From positions 41,092 through 105,091 of the forward strand of contig NZ_JACJRQ010000028.1 in the NCBI RefSeq assembly GCF_014697355.1: a DNA stretch of 64,000 nucleotides. The letters are read 5' to 3'. This DNA is from Nostoc calcicola FACHB-3891 (GTDB taxonomy: Bacteria > Cyanobacteriota > Cyanobacteriia > Cyanobacteriales > Nostocaceae). Under the pieces are notes generated by a model that did no database searches, was not told the origin of the DNA, and saw nothing but the letters and a program-made list of their open reading frames with translations. The position numbers and the translations under genes are program-made. Shown here one piece after another: positions 34,847 to 43,577 of the stretch; the first letter of the stretch is position 1, and the number at the start of each line of letters is the position of its first letter.

Positions 34847-35031
34847 GGTTCAAATATTGCTGCAACTTCAACTTCCTCCGGTAAAGGAAAAGAATTTACG
34901 AGATTAGCGATCGCCTTAATTCTCTCAAAATTTGCCACCACCCCATCAAAATACTCATCTCTTACCTGCAAATCCAACAATAACCCCATCTGCTTAACAT
35001 ACTCACCCACATCAAACCCTCGATCTTGCAT
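34843..35031 (-). CDS. AtzG-like DUF4089 protein
   Basis: This is a 62-residue helical protein (LLLDLQVRDEYFDGVVANFERIKAIANLVNSFPLPEEVEVAAIFEP). It matches DUF4089, named AtzG when it partners with AtzE in a Pseudomonas cyanuric-acid pathway, where it is needed for a stable, active amidase. It overlaps the atzE-like gene by 4 bases (ATGA). The start is preceded by CGCAGAGGAGGAG, supplied by a tandem repeat. Confidence 0.8.
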   Translation of the reverse strand: MQDRGFDVGEYVKQMGLLLDLQVRDEYFDGVVANFERIKAIANLVNSFPLPEEVEVAAIFEP

Positions 35032-35062
35032 ATCTCCTCCTCTGCGTCCTCTGCGTCTCTGC
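35032..35062. repeat. CTCTGCGTC repeat carrying the AtzG ribosome site
   Basis: The minus strand shows GCAGAGACGCAGAGGACGCA followed by GAGGAGGAG, directly before the AtzG ATG. The last AGGAGG sits at ribosome-site distance. This is the same repeat family as at 25916-25945. Confidence 0.65.
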
Positions 35063-35072
35063 GGTTCGTTAA

Positions 35073-36110
35073 TTATAAATTTATAACTTCTTGCGGCAAC
35101 TTAAATAAACCATCTTCCCCAACTTCAAAATCAATCACCTGATACACAGCATCAATATTCAACTTCCCATAAATATGAGGAAATAATTCTCCTATTTCCG
35201 CCTCTTCTTCACGAATTTCAGCTTCAACTTTCTCTGAATCAATAAAAAGCAAAACCAAATCCTTTTGATTATTAAAAAATCTATTTGCAACCTTAACGAT
35301 TTGGTTTGACTTAGAACAATGAATAAAACCTTCAGAATCCAGTGAATCATCCCGATAGCTGCCCAAGTTTTTTGCTTGTTCCCATTGTTGGCGTTGTGTA
35401 ATGTGGAGAATAGTATTCATAAAAAATCTGGGCTTTTCTGCTATTTGTAATATTTCCCGGAAAACTTCTAAATTTGTAAAATCTTTAATTAATTGCGTTG
35501 CACCTGCACTGATTAATTTAGGACTACCTACACCAATAAATGCAATACTCAAATTATGCGCTGCTTTAACATCCCAAATACCATCACCAACAAAAACAAT
35601 TTTATCAAACTTTTCAACTTGATAAACATCTTTGGCTTTGATGATAGCTGTATTAACAATATCTTCTCGTGAAAGTGCATCATCAGCTGAAGCAAAGGGA
35701 ATTCCTGTGATTTGTAAGTTAGCTTTTTGCAATTTTAGTTTAGCAGACTCACCCCAGCCACCAGTTGCGATCGCCACACACAAATCAGGGTTTAGCAGTA
35801 ATTCAGCTAATGCATTTCTCGAACCAGGTATTTCACTAAATAAATCTTGATTATCAATAGATGCTTCTTGGAGTAGACTAACAAAACATCTTTTGACTCT
35901 GGCTAACTCTTCATCTAAAGGAACACGCCCTAATTTTTCAATAAAAATTTGCTGCGTAATTCCAGAATCTGTAGTGTATGTGTATTCCGTCCAATTTGTA
36001 TTTATCTCAAAAATACCAAATTCCACTGCCAAAGCACGTACAAAACAATCTTCGTCAATTTGCTCAGTATTCGTTAATGTACCATCAATATCAAAAATTA
36101 CCAAGTACAT
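35073..36110 (-). CDS. HAD-family hydrolase fused to DUF952
   Basis: About 345 residues, using the ATG at 36110 (product MYLVIFDIDGTLTN). The N-terminal part (about 1-230) is a haloacid-dehalogenase-like phosphatase: motif I D7-I-D9, motif II ATGGWG, motif III Lys in SAKLKLQK, and motif IV FVGDGIWDVKAA. A C-terminal part from about 230 (MNTILHITQRQQWEQAKNLG, SLDSEGFIHCSKSNQIVKVANRFF) is a DUF952 domain, usually a small separate protein. The fusion suggests one phospho-substrate handled by both. The function of DUF952 is unknown. Confidence 0.8.
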   Translation of the reverse strand: MYLVIFDIDGTLTNTEQIDEDCFVRALAVEFGIFEINTNWTEYTYTTDSGITQQIFIEKLGRVPLDEELARVKRCFVSLLQEASIDNQDLFSEIPGSRNALAELLLNPDLCVAIATGGWGESAKLKLQKANLQITGIPFASADDALSREDIVNTAIIKAKDVYQVEKFDKIVFVGDGIWDVKAAHNLSIAFIGVGSPKLISAGATQLIKDFTNLEVFREILQIAEKPRFFMNTILHITQRQQWEQAKNLGSYRDDSLDSEGFIHCSKSNQIVKVANRFFNNQKDLVLLFIDSEKVEAEIREEEAEIGELFPHIYGKLNIDAVYQVIDFEVGEDGLFKLPQEVINL

Positions 36111-36202
36111 AAAAGCGATCGCTCTACACATTATTCTTTAAAATCTCACCCAAAGACACAGACTTTCTTTGCGTCTTTGCGCCTTTGCGTGAGTTTATCA
36201 TC

Positions 36203-37717
36203 CTACAAATCCCCCGGAACACAAACATCTGGCGCACACAACCCAACAAACTCCAACGTTATCACCTCAAAACTATCCAAATCCACACGCCGAATCACAT
36301 GATTATTAGTATCACTAATATATAGATATGAACCCATAACACTCAATCCCGAAGGTTCAAAAAACCGAGTCTTCTTACCCCGTCCATCTTGCAAACCAGC
36401 GATACCATCTCCCAAAATTGTTTGACAATTACCACTAGGACTGACTAATTTAATTTTGTGATTGTAAGTATCCGCCACCCATAAAAAATTCTGAGCATAT
36501 TCTACTCCCAAACAGTGCTGCAAACGCACATCTTCACCTTGTCCATCAACATCGCCAAAACCAAATAAATCTCCACTACCGCAAACAGTCCGCACTTGAT
36601 AAGGTTCTACAATTCCAACACCGCGAATTGAACTAACTTCACTGTCGGCAATATATAATTCTTGCTCATTATTACTAATACCACTCGGTTGAGCAAACAC
36701 AGATTCGACGAGTGAACCATCAATACACGCTTCTGCACCAGTACCAGCATAAGTTTTGATGATGCTTGTTTCCAAATCCATCTGCCAAATTTGATGCGCC
36801 CCCGCCATTGCAATGAACAAGAAATTTCCCACTTTCACTAAATCCCAAGGCGAATTCAGCGCAGTTTCTAAAGCAGCACCGCCGTGAGGATGGATATTGC
36901 GGCTTTGTTCGCCAGTTCCCGCAATAGTTTCTACTACCTGGCGCTGCAAATCAATTCGCCGCAGGGCATGATTTTCTGTATCAGCAACATAAAGCATTTG
37001 ATTTTCTGTATCAAATGTCATTCCCTGGGGTGCAAAAAATTGCGCTTCGTGAAAAGCACCATCGACTAAACCAGATTTACCAGTACCAATTAAGTGGAGA
37101 ATTTCGCCGTCAAAGCTACTCATAACCAAGCGATGATGTCCAGAATCAGCAATAAATAAACCCCCTTCGGTAGCTAGAACTTTAGCAGGAAAAGCTAGGG
37201 GTGTGATTAACGGTTGGTGCTGTTTTTCTAAAGTCAAGCTAAGTTCTTGAAAATTAATCGTGCCCTTCTCGCGGTGTTGCTGAATTAACTGTTGAATCAA
37301 CTTTTCTAAAACGTCACGTTTTCCCTCACCAGAAACAGAACCAATCACGTAACCTTCTGGATCGATAATCATTAAAGTAGGCCAAGCACGCACAGCATAC
37401 TCTTCCCAAACTCGAAAATCGCTGTCAACTAAAACTGGATGTTCGATGTCGTAGCGCAAGATAGCTTGGCGGATGTTTTCGGTTTCTTTTTCGTTGTCAA
37501 ATTTAGCAGAATGGATGCCGATAATGGTAAGGCTATCTTTATATTTTTGTTCTAAATATTTCAAGTCTGGCAGAATATGTAGACAATTAATACAGCAGTA
37601 TGTCCAAAAGTCTAAAATTACGACTCTACCCTTGAGTTGTTTGATAGATAAAGGTTTATCAGTATTAAGCCAAGAGTAATTTTGTGGTAACTCTGGCGCT
37701 CTTACACGAGGCAGCAT
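36203..37717 (-). CDS. NHLRC2-like thioredoxin-fold protein with NHL repeats
   Basis: This is a 504-residue protein from the ATG at 37717. The N-terminal thioredoxin/TlpA-like domain (about 1-140) has the redox motif TYCCINCLH (C42-I-N-C45). The remaining part is a six-bladed NHL/beta-propeller with repeats like GLFIADSGHHRLVM, MLYVADTENHALRRID and YIADTEVSSIRG-like units. The arrangement matches human NHLRC2 and bacterial homologues. The substrates are unknown, and a thiol-redox and protein-binding role is likely. No signal peptide is seen, so it is probably cytoplasmic. Confidence 0.85.
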   Translation of the reverse strand: MLPRVRAPELPQNYSWLNTDKPLSIKQLKGRVVILDFWTYCCINCLHILPDLKYLEQKYKDSLTIIGIHSAKFDNEKETENIRQAILRYDIEHPVLVDSDFRVWEEYAVRAWPTLMIIDPEGYVIGSVSGEGKRDVLEKLIQQLIQQHREKGTINFQELSLTLEKQHQPLITPLAFPAKVLATEGGLFIADSGHHRLVMSSFDGEILHLIGTGKSGLVDGAFHEAQFFAPQGMTFDTENQMLYVADTENHALRRIDLQRQVVETIAGTGEQSRNIHPHGGAALETALNSPWDLVKVGNFLFIAMAGAHQIWQMDLETSIIKTYAGTGAEACIDGSLVESVFAQPSGISNNEQELYIADSEVSSIRGVGIVEPYQVRTVCGSGDLFGFGDVDGQGEDVRLQHCLGVEYAQNFLWVADTYNHKIKLVSPSGNCQTILGDGIAGLQDGRGKKTRFFEPSGLSVMGSYLYISDTNNHVIRRVDLDSFEVITLEFVGLCAPDVCVPGDL

Positions 37718-38273
37718 AAAGTATTTTTTGCTCAAGTTTGCTTATTGATTTCATTTTAAAATCAGATCGGTTTTTACGCATACTTGACTGTTATTATCGA
37801 CATTTTATACAGAACATAGCGATTTTTAGTTAAGTGAAGTACAGATAATATTTTTAAACGCAAAGGGACGCTAAGTAAAGCGCAGAGGTACGCAGAGATT
37901 TGTACCTCAGCAGAGTAGGAAAAGCTATAATTAAACATCAAACAAAGAGACTAAAGTAGAGCATATCTCAATCCAAATCCACAAGCAGTTAAATTTATTT
38001 TTTGTATATAGGACTAGTACTTGATTTTTGAAATAGATGTAGGGGAGCCAGCCTTGTGGGCGGGTTTCCCGATTTGAGCGGACTGGCGTTGTGTTATGCC
38101 GTAGGCTAACGCACCAAAACTTTCGGATGGTGCCCTGCGGAAGCCGTAACACACCCCACAAAACTACTGAGATTTTTTCAGAAATTAAATATGATTCCTA
38201 TATTACAGTAAATCTAGTGGTTTATCGTAATTTAAGGTATAATCCTTACTTCAACTAGTGCTAGTTAAAATGT
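37718..38273. other. Divergent intergenic region with dispersed repeats
   Basis: It holds an AAACGCAAAGGGACGCTAAG heptad-type tract near 37858-37900 and a repeat near 38040-38160 with GCCGTAGGCTAACGCACC. These match Nostoc-type dispersed repeats. No gene is seen. Promoters for both flanking genes should lie here. Confidence 0.45.
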
Positions 38274-39125
38274 ATGAACACTGTCTATATTTCAGATTTA
38301 GACGGTACATTGCTTGGAAATCATGCAATACTTTCTTCATTTAGTAAGAAAGTTCTTGATGAACTCTTGCAACAAGGACTACAGTTTACTGTAGCCAGTG
38401 CGCGTAGCGTTGTTTCTATACAAACCATGTTGAAGGGTTTAAATCTTCGTCTCCCGGTTATCGAATTTAATGGTGCTTTTATTTCTGATTTTGATTCTGG
38501 CAGACACGAAATCATTAATTCTATTTGTCCTGATATCGTTGAAAGTATTTACAAACTTATTCTGGAGTTTGGCTGTGTTCCATTTGTATCGAGTTTTAAT
38601 GGTATAGAAGATTGTGCCTATTATAAGGATGTAATCAACGATGGTATGCTTTGGTATCTTAACGATCGCCTAATAAGCAAAGACCCCAGATGGCGAGCAA
38701 TTGAAGATTTGACGCATTCTTTTAGCGATCGAATTGTTTGTCTAACAGTGATTGGTTACGCACAACAACTCCTCGAACTTCAAAGTGCAATTATTGAAAT
38801 ACATGGAACTACTGTAGAGACACACGTGATGGAAAACCAATATTCTCGAGGTTGGTATTGGTTAACAATTCACGACTGGAAAGCTACAAAAGGCCAAGCT
38901 ATTCAAACTCTGGTAGAAAATTATGGATTAGAGAAAAGTGAGATTGTGGTGTTTGGGGATCAAATTAATGACATCAAGATGTTTAAAGTTGCCGATCGCG
39001 CCATTGCAGTTGCTAACGCAGATGCCAAACTCAAGGGTTACGCAACATTAGTAATTGGCTCAAACACAGAAGACAGCGTTGTTAAATATATTCATCAGGA
39101 TTGGTCAAAGGGATGTCCTGTTTAA
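38274..39125 (+). CDS. Cof-type HAD phosphatase
   Basis: This 283-residue member of the HAD IIB (Cof-like) group has motif I YISDLDGTLL (D8, D10), motif II TVASARSV with Thr/Ser, the IIB cap region after IEFNGAFI, and motifs III/IV as the Lys in WKATKGQAIQTL and FGDQINDIKMF. Cof-type enzymes remove phosphate from sugar phosphates, pyridoxal phosphate or FMN. The exact substrate is unknown. Followed by another HAD gene in the same direction with a 65-base gap, so both may be co-transcribed. Confidence 0.87.
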   Translation: MNTVYISDLDGTLLGNHAILSSFSKKVLDELLQQGLQFTVASARSVVSIQTMLKGLNLRLPVIEFNGAFISDFDSGRHEIINSICPDIVESIYKLILEFGCVPFVSSFNGIEDCAYYKDVINDGMLWYLNDRLISKDPRWRAIEDLTHSFSDRIVCLTVIGYAQQLLELQSAIIEIHGTTVETHVMENQYSRGWYWLTIHDWKATKGQAIQTLVENYGLEKSEIVVFGDQINDIKMFKVADRAIAVANADAKLKGYATLVIGSNTEDSVVKYIHQDWSKGCPV

Positions 39126-39190
39126 TTGGATTGTGACATACGCTAGCGCTGTAGATATTGAAATTGCTTAGTTTCGTTTGGGAGTTATAT

Positions 39191-39928
39191 ATGGTTGGGA
39201 TAATATTCGATCTAGATGGAACTCTTTGGAATATATCTAGTGTATGTGCAGATGCATGGAATCAAGCAGTTAAAGTTGCTAATATTCCAAGAATTCCTAT
39301 TACTGAAGATGATATTAACGGGGTAAGTGGCTTGCCTTTTATAGAGTGTATAAAAAATATTTTTCCAGATATAGCAGAGGAAAATATTGATAAATTTTCT
39401 CTTTTAATAGAAGATTGTGAAAAGCAAGAAATCAAAACTAGAGGTGGAACTTTATACAAAGGTGTTTCAGAAAATTTAGATATTTTATCTGCTCATTTTC
39501 CCTTGTTTTTAGTTAGCAATTGCGAGTATTGGTACTTGCAGGTATTTCTTTCCATGCCCTTAAACATTAGTAATTCAAGCAAGACTTTTGGCGATATATT
39601 TGTAGATTCAGAATGTTTTGGTAGAACTCAAAAACCCAAAGCTGACAATATTATTGCAATCTGTCAGCGTAATAACTTAACAAATGCAGTTTATATTGGA
39701 GACACAGAAAGTGATAGATTAGCAGCAATGAGAGCAGGAGTTGATTTTATTCACGCCTCCTATGGATTCGGTAATATAGAATCAGCAAATATTAAGAGCG
39801 CAGCTTCTTTTAGTGAAGTTGCAGATATGTTGCTACATAAATATTACAGCTATTTTCAGGAAAATAGACCACGCGGCGAGGGCACAGCACTGCTGTGCCC
39901 CTACGACACATGTGGTTCAAATACATGA
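39191..39928 (+). CDS. HAD-superfamily hydrolase with a repeat-derived C-terminus
   Basis: About 245 residues from the ATG at 39191, which is preceded by GGAG at 6 bases; an upstream TTG in the frame is unlikely. Motif I is IIFDLDGTLW (D7, D9). Motif II is FLVSNCEY, and motif III/IV are KPKADNII and YIGDTESDRLAAMRAG, as in phosphoglycolate-phosphatase-like HADs. The last 26 residues or so (YSYFQENRPRGEG, TALLCPYDTCGSNT) are encoded by a dispersed repeat that also occurs at 63843-63870, so the original end was probably shorter. Confidence 0.82.
   Translation: MVGIIFDLDGTLWNISSVCADAWNQAVKVANIPRIPITEDDINGVSGLPFIECIKNIFPDIAEENIDKFSLLIEDCEKQEIKTRGGTLYKGVSENLDILSAHFPLFLVSNCEYWYLQVFLSMPLNISNSSKTFGDIFVDSECFGRTQKPKADNIIAICQRNNLTNAVYIGDTESDRLAAMRAGVDFIHASYGFGNIESANIKSAASFSEVADMLLHKYYSYFQENRPRGEGTALLCPYDTCGSNT
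39846..39905. repeat. ACAGCTATTTTCAGG repeat at the 3' end of a HAD gene
   Basis: ACAGCTATTTTCAGG(A/T)AAATAGACCACG is shared with 63843-63870. A hairpin (GGGCACAGCAC/GTGCTGTGCCC-like) follows. Here the repeat is translated as the C-terminal tail. Confidence 0.7.
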
Positions 39929-39992
39929 AAACTGCTGTAAGTCTATATTACAGAACATTTCTATGAATGCTTGTTAGCTTTTATCTATAAAC

Positions 39993-40125
39993 CAATACGG
40001 TTTGGTTAAGCAAAGAGACGCGATAAATCGCCGTTAAGACGAAAGATTGATCCTTGTAGAGACGGCGATTTATCGCGTCTTTAGATCTATAATTTCCATC
40101 AAAAAACCTTAATCGAACCGTATTG
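39993..40125. mobile_element. MITE-like element, CAATACGGTT ends
   Basis: The 133-base element starts with CAATACGGTT and ends with AACCGTATTG. Inside lies the AAGAGACGCGATAAATCG-type palindrome also found at 31782-31850. It precedes the glutaminase gene. Confidence 0.75.
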
Positions 40126-40212
40126 CTCTATAAACTGGCTACTGTTGGGAACTGCCAGTTACTAACAGTTAGTAACCGCATAAACTAGAAATAGTTTTCG
40201 GGGATATCACTT

Positions 40213-41127
40213 TTGAAAAGACTCGATCGATTAACCACTACAGAATTATCAGCTTGGGCACAACAAGCTAAAACCCAAGCTGAACGCGGACAAATTCCCG
40301 ATCGCATTCCGCAATTAGCTTTAGCGAATCCCGATTGGTTTGCAGTTCACATCTGCTGTAAATCAGGAAAAACCATCAGCTTTGGAGATACGGCTTGTGT
40401 GTTTCCGCTGATGAGTGTTATTAAAACATTTTCCCTGCTATATCTGCTAGAACATTTTGGCACAGAAACAGTTTTCAGCTGGGTTGGGGTGGAACCATCT
40501 GATGCACCCTTCAATTCTTTAGAACAATTAGTGAGCGATCGCGGCCGTCCCCGTAACCCCATGATTAATAGTGGGGCAATTACCCTCGCTGATAAGTTAC
40601 CAGGAAAAGACCCTAGAGTTCGCACTCTTTTATTTTGTCAATGGTTGAATGAATTAGCAGGTTGTCAAGTAAATTTAGATGAAGCTATGTTGACTTCTGT
40701 GCGATTAACACCTTCAACAGCCAATGAAGCGATCGCCAATTATCTTGCCGAAATCGGACAACTGAAAAATTTGGAAACATCCCTTGACACCTACGAACAA
40801 ATGTGCTGTCTTTCGGGGCGAGTTGAAGATTTAGCTCTGTTAGGAAAAGTCCTAGCTTTTGAACACCACCTTTTAAAATCACAAAACCGCCAAATTGTCA
40901 ATGCGGTGATGTCAACTTGTGGACTTTATCAAGCTTCTGCTGAGTTTGCAGTTAGGATTGGTCTGCCGATGAAATCAGGTATTGGTGGTGGACTTGTAGC
41001 AATAGTACCAGGCGAAGGAGCGATCGCTTGTTACAGCCCTGCCTTAGACACAATAGGAAATCCAATAGCAGGGCTTGTTTTTGTCGAAGCTTTATCCCAA
41101 AAGTTAGAGTTGAGCGTCTTCGGGTAA
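40213..41127 (+). CDS. glsA: Glutaminase
   Basis: This 304-residue enzyme converts glutamine to glutamate and ammonia. The Ser-x-x-Lys catalytic motif is S68-V-I-K71 (FPLMSVIKTFSLLYLL). Other family stretches are NPMINSGAITLADKL, VRLTPSTANEAIANYLAEIGQL, YEQMCCLSGRVEDLALLGKVLA and VRIGLPMKSGIGGGLVAIVPGEGAIACYSPALD. The beta-lactamase-like fold is intact. The start is TTG, supported by CGGGGA about 8 bases upstream. In cyanobacteria glutaminase helps to balance glutamine and glutamate with the nitrogen status. Confidence 0.95.
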   Translation: MKRLDRLTTTELSAWAQQAKTQAERGQIPDRIPQLALANPDWFAVHICCKSGKTISFGDTACVFPLMSVIKTFSLLYLLEHFGTETVFSWVGVEPSDAPFNSLEQLVSDRGRPRNPMINSGAITLADKLPGKDPRVRTLLFCQWLNELAGCQVNLDEAMLTSVRLTPSTANEAIANYLAEIGQLKNLETSLDTYEQMCCLSGRVEDLALLGKVLAFEHHLLKSQNRQIVNAVMSTCGLYQASAEFAVRIGLPMKSGIGGGLVAIVPGEGAIACYSPALDTIGNPIAGLVFVEALSQKLELSVFG

Positions 41128-41154
41128 CGGTGTTGATCGAACAGAATTCAGGAG

Positions 41155-41354
41155 TCAGGAATCAGAATTCAGAATGAATTTTGTGCGACTGGCGGATAGC
41201 GTAGCATTAACGAGTACTCGAACGTCGCGTTTGAATAATCGGCGTTTTTGCACCCCCACCAAATCTCCGATTTGGTGGTCTTCAATGAGTGGTGGATCTG
41301 AATCTCCCATGCTCAAGATTGCTGAATTCTGAATTCTGTATTCTGTATTCTTCT
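41155..41354. repeat. Dispersed repeat flush with a stop codon
   Basis: It starts with AATTCAGGAGTCAGGAATCAG and ends with GATTGCTGAATTCTGAATTC, then TGTATTC units, immediately before the stop codon of the lipoprotein gene at 41355. The order of blocks (TTTGGTGGTC in the middle) matches the elements at 23937 and 61770. Confidence 0.6.
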
Positions 41355-43109
41355 TCAATCAGGTGTTAGCTGTGGTTCTGGCGACGGCGTAACCATTTCT
41401 GGCACTGGAGACTCAATGATTTCTGGCAGAGTGGGTGAGGAACTCGGAGATGGCGCAACTATTATTTTTGGGGTGGGCGTATCAAGGGTTCGACGCTTAA
41501 AAAATCCGCCAAACCAAGGTTTTGCCGGCTCAGGCGCCACTTTTTCGGGTAACAGCGTTGATTCTGGAGTTGGAGTAACTGTTGGCTGTGGTTCTGGTTG
41601 AGTTGCTGCTGGTGGCGTAGTTGTTGATTCTGGAGTTGGACTAACTGTTGGCTGTGGTTCTGGTTGAGTTGCTGCTGGTGGCGTAGTTGTTGATTCTGGA
41701 GTTGGACTAACTGTTGGCTGTGGTTCTGGCGACGGCGTAACAGTTTCTGGTGCTGGAGACTCAATAATTTCTGGCAGAGTGGGTGAGGAACTTGGAGATG
41801 GTGTAACTGTTGCTTCTGGGGTGGGCTTCTTATTTCCCTGACGGTTGAAAAATCCGCCAAATCTCGATTTTGCTGGCTCAGGTGGAACTTTTTCTGGTAA
41901 TGGCGTTGATTCTGGAGTTGGGGTTACCGTTGGCTGTGGTTCTGGTGCAGGAGACTCAATAATATTTGATGGTGTCGGCGACAAGCTAGGAGATGGTGCA
42001 GCCGTTGGAGGTTCTAATTTTGGTTGTTCTGGTTTTGTTGGCTGTGTTTTCGATTCTTCTGGAATTTCAATTTCCGGAATGGGCTGTTTTTCTACCTGCG
42101 GTTGTATTTCAGGTGTTTTTTCAATAGCAGGGGTAGGTGTGAATTTATAATTCGGGTCTACAATGCCACGTAACTCATTTGCTGTGAGTTCCCCTCTGGT
42201 AATTCTCGACAGAGTATCTTTACCCTTCGGCTGGTAGTCAATCAGCCTAACTGTGGTATTAAAAGCATTTTTGAGAGGATTTCCCTGATTATCGAGAAAT
42301 TCTAGTTTTACCCAGTTTTTACCAGGCTTCCAACCTTTGAGGTAAATTGCTTGCCAGCGATCGAAAATAAAAGTCTCACCATTAATCGTGCAGCGAATGC
42401 GCCAATCGCTAAATTCGTCCTTGGCATTTTCTGACGCAACCAAGTGCAGGGGAGCATTAGTCAGGTAAAAGTCAAGTAAAATTGGCTCTGCCCCGTAACT
42501 ACTTTGAGGGCGACTGTAGGTGAGCAACGGTAGATTAGGAACTGGGTTATTGTCGTCAGTTTTAGTGAAGATGTGAAATGTTGTCTGGGCATAAGCGCCT
42601 TCATTTTTAAAGCTTTCATGCCAAGGACGCGAAGCAAAGACACGCAAGGTATGAGTACCTGGGGACAAGTCTGGCAAAACTAAGGGCTGATTCAGGTCGT
42701 AAACAGGTATATAAGGCTGGTTATCAAGAATTACGTGTAAATGTGGCCCTAGTTGTAATTGTGGGTCTTTAAATATTGGTAAATCCTTAACCTGAAAGCT
42801 GGCTGTGACTTTGTTATCTGAGAAAACTTCATCAGCTTTTGGAGTAATAATTGTCACCTGTGGTTGATAAACTTCCAAAATTGTACGCAGTTCTTGGATA
42901 ACAGCAGGAGGGGCAACTTCCGAAAATTGCTTAGAAACTTGAGAAATTCGCGCACCGTTTTCTCGATCGCCAATAGATACTTCCTGGCTGCCAGCCTTAT
43001 CGCCACAACTGGTTAAGCCAGATACCAGTACCAATGTCATTACGAAACTGAGAATCCGAAAATTCCAAGGGAGGAGCTTCTCTAACACCATTTTCTGCCA
43101 CGATTTCAT
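41355..43109 (-). CDS. Proline/threonine-rich lipoprotein
   Basis: About 584 residues from the ATG at 43109. The signal has a lipobox, VSGLTSC, so the mature protein starts at Cys with a lipid anchor. The middle (about 60-290) is a beta-rich region with ITPKADEVFSDNKVTASFQ and GPHLHVILDNQPYIPVYD. From about 320 to the end it is a low-complexity Pro/Thr/Ser-rich region, with two 22-residue exact repeats (PEPQPTVSPTPESTTTPPAATQ-like) and a larger duplicated module with FGGFFNR and FGGFFKR. The region probably spans the cell wall. The function is unknown. Confidence 0.75.
   Translation of the reverse strand: MKSWQKMVLEKLLPWNFRILSFVMTLVLVSGLTSCGDKAGSQEVSIGDRENGARISQVSKQFSEVAPPAVIQELRTILEVYQPQVTIITPKADEVFSDNKVTASFQVKDLPIFKDPQLQLGPHLHVILDNQPYIPVYDLNQPLVLPDLSPGTHTLRVFASRPWHESFKNEGAYAQTTFHIFTKTDDNNPVPNLPLLTYSRPQSSYGAEPILLDFYLTNAPLHLVASENAKDEFSDWRIRCTINGETFIFDRWQAIYLKGWKPGKNWVKLEFLDNQGNPLKNAFNTTVRLIDYQPKGKDTLSRITRGELTANELRGIVDPNYKFTPTPAIEKTPEIQPQVEKQPIPEIEIPEESKTQPTKPEQPKLEPPTAAPSPSLSPTPSNIIESPAPEPQPTVTPTPESTPLPEKVPPEPAKSRFGGFFNRQGNKKPTPEATVTPSPSSSPTLPEIIESPAPETVTPSPEPQPTVSPTPESTTTPPAATQPEPQPTVSPTPESTTTPPAATQPEPQPTVTPTPESTLLPEKVAPEPAKPWFGGFFKRRTLDTPTPKIIVAPSPSSSPTLPEIIESPVPEMVTPSPEPQLTPD
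41580..41712. repeat. 66-base tandem repeats inside the lipoprotein gene
   Basis: Two adjacent, essentially identical 66-base units beginning GTTGGCTGTGGTTCTGGTTG give the exact 22-residue repeats. A third, partial unit follows. The perfect identity implies recent slippage or recombination, and copy number may differ between strains. Confidence 0.85.
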
Positions 43110-43577
43110 GCCTTGCACCCTGCAATCCTTTTTGACATGTCCATAGGGAAATATAGCCCAAAACTGGGGATTGGGGATTGAGGTATGGGGATGAGGGAGA
43201 TGGGGAGGTAGGGGAAAAGGTTAAAGGGTAAAGAAATAAATTTAACCTTTCCCCCTTACCCCTTTCCCCTTTCCCTTTCCCCCTTTCCCCAAACCATATA
43301 TTTTACGAATTGTTATTCTTTGTAAATTAAATGAATAATCTATTGACTTTTGGACAATTAGTTTGGAGGTTAAAAGGCAGAAAAGGCAGTTATTTCAGCG
43401 ATTTTGAATTATTGTTAAAATATCTCCAACAATGTACAAGTGAAGACTCTATAATTCAACGAGAAACAACTCTCCACATGGGTCTTCACTGTGGCTTCAG
43501 CAAATCACTGGAGTGTGCGGTAAAACATTACTATGTGGTAATCATGATTCCTCATTCCTTATCAGAGAGGAGGTCGA
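43110..43577. promoter_or_regulatory. Upstream region of psaA
   Basis: This 468-base region carries the psaA promoter and leader. The first half has purine/pyrimidine heptamer tracts, GGGGAGATG/GGGGAAAAGG and TTTCCCC, which are complementary and could form a long hairpin (43170-43295). The psaA ATG at 43578 follows GAGAGGAGG, a very strong ribosome site. Light-response elements were not convincingly located. Confidence 0.55.
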
